Part shown: positions 60,909-64,000 of the stretch, piece after piece
Numbering within the stretch: position 1 is the first letter of the stretch
How the letters are laid out: each line of letters starts with the position of its first letter
Assembly: GCF_018742245.1 (NCBI RefSeq)
Contig: NZ_CP036132.1
Span: 3,715,001-3,779,000, forward strand
Origin: Bacillus mycoides
GTDB taxonomy: Bacteria; Bacillota; Bacilli; Bacillales; Bacillaceae_G
Length of the DNA: 64,000 bases
Direction of reading: 5' to 3'
Position numbers and translations under genes: made by a program
Notes under the pieces: model-generated
What the model was told of the DNA's origin: nothing
Seen by the model: only the letters and a program-made list of their open reading frames with translations
Database searches by the model: none

Positions 60909-60980
60909 TATGTAAACTCCCCTTTCCTCACCCTTCCTTATCATAACAAAATTCTCTTCCTTTTGTTGCTGTAATTTTCA

Positions 60981-61012
60981 ATAAAAAAAGGAAGCTTCCG
61001 CTTCCTTTTTTT
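60981..61012 (-). terminator. Terminator beyond bcr1 copy 1
   Basis: AAAAAAAGGAAGC and GCTTCCTTTTTTT pair around TTCC. It would end the leftward transcript from the gene at 61171. Confidence 0.88.
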
Positions 61013-61015
61013 ACC

Positions 61016-61174
61016 GTTATCCCGCTATTTGCGGGCAGTAAGACCCCTACCTCAAAATTCAGCGAAAGTAAAGAAGTTAGGTGGGGGTCGGGCTGCCCGT
61101 AAAAGCCCGATTGGTGAGGGCTAATAATCAGCGGGGGATGAACAAAAACCCCACTGATTAAAGTTTCACTTTAT
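61016..61174 (+). repeat. bcr1 repeat, copy 1
   Basis: The element runs from CCCGC (61021) to TTTCAC (61169), about 149 bp, flanked by GTTAT on the left and TTTAT on the right. The interior holds TTAGGTGGGGGTCGGGCTGC, AAAGCCCGATTGGTGAGGGC and a stem of GGGGGATGAAC with ACCCCACTG. I recognise it as bcr1 of the B. cereus group, which inserts with a TTTAT duplication. The right flank contains the stop codon of the next gene. Confidence 0.85.
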
Positions 61175-61464
61175 TTCTTAAAGCTTTCGTATTTTACAGC
61201 TTCAAAAGCTTCTTCAATTTCCTCATTGCTATAATGGACATATGTAAAACGCCCTAATTCTACTAATCTAGCTATTTCTTGTAACGCTTTATGCTGATCA
61301 TATGTTTCTTCAATTGTAATATGTACATAAAACTTCATTAATGGATGTTCATATAAAGGTTCTCCCACCTCTACATATACACCTTCAACCCCTTGCACAA
61401 CTCTTACATAGCTCGCAAATTGATACAGAGCTTCTCTGTCTGAAACGATTTTTAATGTATACAT
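61171..61464 (-). CDS. Uncharacterised 97-residue protein
   Basis: The start MYTLKIVSDREAL follows GGGGGAGAATAT. The soluble protein looks alpha/beta, with SYVRVVQGVEGVYVEVGEP and an acidic C-terminal helix (SNEEIEEAFEAVKYES). Its stop codon TAA lies in the ATAAA flank of bcr1 copy 1, so the insertion ended exactly at the gene without changing its length. I recognise no family. Confidence 0.75.
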   Translation of the reverse strand: MYTLKIVSDREALYQFASYVRVVQGVEGVYVEVGEPLYEHPLMKFYVHITIEETYDQHKALQEIARLVELGRFTYVHYSNEEIEEAFEAVKYESFKK

Positions 61465-61641
61465 ATATTCTCCCCCTTTTCTTTACTATATCAAAAAGAT
61501 GACCATACTACGTTATAGAACTATGAAATTTTTTCGACTTGTAGTCTATATATTCGTGTAATAAACAAGGCGTTTATCCATACATAGGACCTTTTCCCCA
61601 CATATATTATAGAAAGAATTTTTTCCTTTGAGGTGTTCCTT

Positions 61642-62259
61642 ATGGATTCATACATTAATATATGTGTTTGCATTACTCCAGGCGCCGATATTTCTGACGA
61701 CCGTATTGCAAAAGATTTAGCAGTTGCAGAATCAATTTGGCATCCCATTACATTTCAAATTAAAGAAGTAATTGTACTAAACGAGCTTTTCCGTTTTTCA
61801 AATCGGGAAATTAGTTATAAAAACTCCATTCAAAGTCAGGAAAAATTATCATCCTTTTTTCAAACTTGTGTTAACGAAGCTCCTGAATGTGACCTTTATA
61901 TTTGTTATATTGGCAGTGATTATTTCAAAGAAACCGCAGTAATCGCTTGCGCTTACTCTCTAGCGAAACAACAACAACTTACTGGTTACATCGTTCTAAC
62001 AAACTCAGCTGCTCCAATGAAAAATATATACACCCTCGCTCACGAAATTGGTCATATTTTATTCACAAGACGAATTCATGGAAAACTTACGCACGCAGAT
62101 CCCCACTCTCCAACCGGTTCTGAACATCACCATTCACCATCGAACCTTATGTACCCTATAGTCCCTAGCCCTAATAAAGTTCACATCAATTCATTATTAA
62201 CAAATGAACAAAAAGCGCTCTCTTTACAAAGTCCCTTATTACAAAGAAAAAAACAGTAA
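61642..62259 (+). CDS. Putative zinc metalloprotease (HExxH, metzincin-like)
   Basis: The 205-residue product starts MDSYINICVCITPGAD after GAGGTG. A zinc motif HEIGH lies at 134-138, with a downstream NLMYP (168-172) like the metzincin Met-turn. The third metzincin histidine (position 144) is an arginine; the nearest histidine is H146. No signal peptide is visible, so it may be cytoplasmic or leave by another route. The gene sits between two inverted bcr1 copies. Confidence 0.75.
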   Translation: MDSYINICVCITPGADISDDRIAKDLAVAESIWHPITFQIKEVIVLNELFRFSNREISYKNSIQSQEKLSSFFQTCVNEAPECDLYICYIGSDYFKETAVIACAYSLAKQQQLTGYIVLTNSAAPMKNIYTLAHEIGHILFTRRIHGKLTHADPHSPTGSEHHHSPSNLMYPIVPSPNKVHINSLLTNEQKALSLQSPLLQRKKQ

Positions 62260-62321
62260 CAATCTTGTTACCGTTTAAAACAACATATTCCAATCACCAA
62301 ACCAAATACCGGCTGCCAGAA

Positions 62322-62479
62322 ATAAAGTGAAACTATAATCAGTGGGGTTTTTGTTCATCCCCCACTGATTATTAGCCCTCACCAATCGGGCTTTTACGGG
62401 CAGTTGATCTCCCACCTAACTTCTTTGCTCCATCCGAATTTTGAGATGGGAGTTTTACTGCCCGTTAATGCGGGATAAA
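62322..62479 (-). repeat. bcr1 repeat, copy 2 (inverted)
   Basis: The element runs 62327-62474 (148 bp), flanked by perfect ATAAA repeats (62322-62326 and 62475-62479), which is TTTAT on the other strand. It is inverted relative to copy 1, and the 3' half is almost identical. Its left (CCCGC) end runs into the gene at 62455. Confidence 0.9.
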
Positions 62480-62727
62480 AATAGACAACTAAAAGTAAAT
62501 GTAATTCCTCTAAAAATCCCAATATAATATTTCTTTGGAAATACTTTTTTGCATATCCAGAGCAGCCCTTTTCCTATTAAACCGAAAAACAAAATATATC
62601 CTGATGTGTCATCTAATAAAGTATCAAAATAATCATTATGTATCCTTTTTGCGAAAGCGGTATAGATCCCTAAAATTGCTAATCCTAGAAACATAATAGT
62701 TAATATACATATAAATATATTTTGCAT
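62455..62727 (-). CDS. Small membrane protein, C-terminus recoded by bcr1
   Basis: The 90-residue product has two or three hydrophobic segments (about 3-24, 43-58 and 69-84). The last codons (SRINGQ and stop) are read from inside bcr1 copy 2, because the frame runs through the TTTAT flank into the repeat. The original gene probably ended or continued differently. The ribosome site is weak (GTGGGG, 8-9 nt). I recognise no family. Confidence 0.6.
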   Translation of the reverse strand: MQNIFICILTIMFLGLAILGIYTAFAKRIHNDYFDTLLDDTSGYILFFGLIGKGLLWICKKVFPKKYYIGIFRGITFTFSCLFLSRINGQ

Positions 62728-62794
62728 ATTTGTACCCCACTTAATAGAAAATTCCGTTTGCTAATTATTTGCTCGTTACTTTCGTATCGTACAG

Positions 62795-63556
62795 CTAGTT
62801 TATACTTTTTCGCTCTTCAATTTTTAAATACCATCTCATTAATACATATAAACTACCGCACAGAAGTAAAGGCTCTACCATTCCCCAGTATGGGTTTTGC
62901 TTTCCTAACTCTTTAAATACAAACATAATTAATAACGGCACGATGACAGCTAATATTCCAATCCAGCCAAGTATATATACTTCAGCAACTAACAGTACAA
63001 TTAAGATAATTCCAGCTAATATATAACTTTGCATAGTAGAAAGGTGCAACATAGGTGTCCCATACCATTTATTCATAAAGATTAATAATACTAGTAATAA
63101 AATTGGTATCATCGAAGCTAAGTAAAGAATACTAAATTCTTTTAGTTTACTTTTAAATGATGACATTTTAAATGCAAAAATAGTTCCCGCAACAGTAATC
63201 ATTAATACAATCGGATATCCAATCAACTGCACATTCGTTAATATAAATTCATGATCGGGACTTTCAAATAAAATATTTGTCAGTAACCAATATCCACCAA
63301 TACCAAGAATCATTCCTAAAATACTTTTTATACTCCCGCTTTTATCCTTCTCCATTTCTTTCGCCAATTCTTCCGCATACGCTTTTGGCGAATCACCAAA
63401 TATGTCACTTACCGTCTTTCCCTCTTGCTCACCTTCTATTAAATGCAGTTCTGCATCCTCTAGAAAAGTATCCACATCTTCTTCTTTAATTCCCTTCGTT
63501 ATTAAATACACTTTCGTATCGATTAAAAACTTTTCCCCTTCTTTAGAAACCTTCAT
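62795..63556 (-). CDS. HAAS/DUF1129-like membrane protein
   Basis: The 253-residue product has a soluble N-terminal 80 residues with EDVDTFLEDAELHLIEGEQEG and GDSPKAYAEELAKEME, the pattern of the HAAS (DUF1700-type) domain. About five or six membrane helices follow. Such proteins often partner PadR-type regulators, but none is adjacent. It follows a truncated paralogue. Confidence 0.78.
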   Translation of the reverse strand: MKVSKEGEKFLIDTKVYLITKGIKEEDVDTFLEDAELHLIEGEQEGKTVSDIFGDSPKAYAEELAKEMEKDKSGSIKSILGMILGIGGYWLLTNILFESPDHEFILTNVQLIGYPIVLMITVAGTIFAFKMSSFKSKLKEFSILYLASMIPILLLVLLIFMNKWYGTPMLHLSTMQSYILAGIILIVLLVAEVYILGWIGILAVIVPLLIMFVFKELGKQNPYWGMVEPLLLCGSLYVLMRWYLKIEERKSIN

Positions 63557-63569
63557 TATTATCCCTCCC

Positions 63570-64000
63570 TTATTTAACCGTTTCTCTTCTATTCGCCTTC
63601 ATCATAATTTCAAGGAAAATTAAAATAAATAAACTTCCATACAAGCATACAATTTGAAATAACATTGGCATAAGATCTTCCGATGTAAATGTTTTAAACA
63701 CTAACATAATAGAAAGCGGAATAATTAAATATAAGTTTTTAAACCATCCTTCAAAATACATATTTATCGCTACTGTAATAATAAAAATCCCACCACCTAA
63801 TATATAACTTTGCACTTGAGTGAATGTAAGCATTTTTGTAGGATATATCACATCTAATATCGTAACGGCTCCTAATAAAAACATTGGCGCGATCATGACT
63901 AAAGACCACATGGAAAACCACGTTTTTGTAAAGCTTGTTACAAAGGTCATTTTACGAAGTAGAAAATTAGGACCCATTACAGCTAAAATCAATGTAAAAC
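63570..64000 (-). CDS. Membrane protein, paralogue of the 62795 gene (cut by window edge)
   Basis: The frame is open to the window edge, so the N-terminus is missing; about 140 residues are seen. Its helices and the end VQSYILGGGIF...LEIMMKANRR resemble the C-terminal half of the previous protein (MQSYILAGIIL). It lies 13 nt upstream, in the same direction, which suggests tandem duplication. The HAAS half is probably beyond the edge. Confidence 0.7.
   Translation of the reverse strand, partial: FTLILAVMGPNFLLRKMTFVTSFTKTWFSMWSLVMIAPMFLLGAVTILDVIYPTKMLTFTQVQSYILGGGIFIITVAINMYFEGWFKNLYLIIPLSIMLVFKTFTSEDLMPMLFQIVCLYGSLFILIFLEIMMKANRRETVK

Overview
The window is chromosomal DNA of a Bacillus cereus-group bacterium. 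It is AT-rich with strong AGGAGG-type ribosome sites and frequent bidirectional terminators. The gene order closely follows the B. subtilis pdh / ykr / yku / yky region. Two full copies and one collapsed copy of a repeat that I recognise as bcr1, a repeat specific to the B. cereus group, support this placement. A holin-like gene, an IS3-family element and several lineage-specific lipoprotein and membrane genes are interspersed.

Layout. 1-1.25 kb: a heavily folded leader or repeat, then the spore-coat transglutaminase gene tgl. 1.26-2.04 kb: four tandem genes for SR1P-like 42-residue peptides, behind one promoter with two candidate CcpN sites. 2.1-3.2 kb: three small uncharacterised genes. 3.4-8.3 kb: pdhABCD (pyruvate dehydrogenase), read leftward. 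8.8-13.6 kb: a YjcZ-type sporulation miniprotein, def, ykrA, a cationic micropeptide, rpoY-rnjA and ktrC. 13.7-22.4 kb: a membrane protein, dapL, dapH, ccpC, darB, abbA, ykuK, a zinc-ribbon miniprotein, ykuJ, a glutaredoxin and ykuI. 22.6-30 kb: fadH, ykuE, a Pro-rich small protein, ppk-ppx, ykyB and ykyA. 30.6-34.9 kb: a degenerate GGDEF protein, a holin-like gene, a DUF11-like protein, and a DHA2 drug exporter with a PadR regulator. 35-37.7 kb: a cobalamin riboswitch and metE. 37.7-42.8 kb: comJ-nucA, a MerR/coiled-coil protein, an orphan histidine kinase and patA. 42.8-54.2 kb: a maltodextrin regulon (malR, malG, malF, malE, a neopullulanase-type enzyme, malL, malK) with six near-identical operator motifs; an intact IS3-family element has landed in the loop of a shared terminator. 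54.4-64 kb: a truncated SDR, an RDD protein, lipoproteins, a DUF4184-like protein, an AAA ATPase, a thiolase, a NUDIX hydrolase, and a bcr1-flanked segment with a putative zinc protease. The window ends inside a membrane-protein gene.

How the parts fit. PDH feeds acetyl-CoA, and the SR1P array beside it is a plausible carbon-status output. In B. subtilis SR1P acts on GapA and RNase J1, and rnjA is also in this window. dapH, patA and dapL give three steps of the acetylase branch of diaminopimelate/lysine synthesis. ppk and ppx make and degrade polyphosphate. The mal genes import maltodextrins and hydrolyse them to glucose. DarB (c-di-AMP), YkuI and the GGDEF protein (c-di-GMP-type folds), AbbA, CcpC and the orphan kinase form a signalling cluster around nutrient state and sporulation.

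The most interesting items are the four-copy SR1P array with its paired CcpN-like sites, the folded element upstream of tgl, the bcr1 copies (one rewrites the end of a neighbouring gene, one has shrunk to 21 bp), the IS inside a terminator loop, a 23-bp perfect palindrome near malG, and a cationic 23-residue micropeptide. All calls come from reading the sequence; no database search was run.
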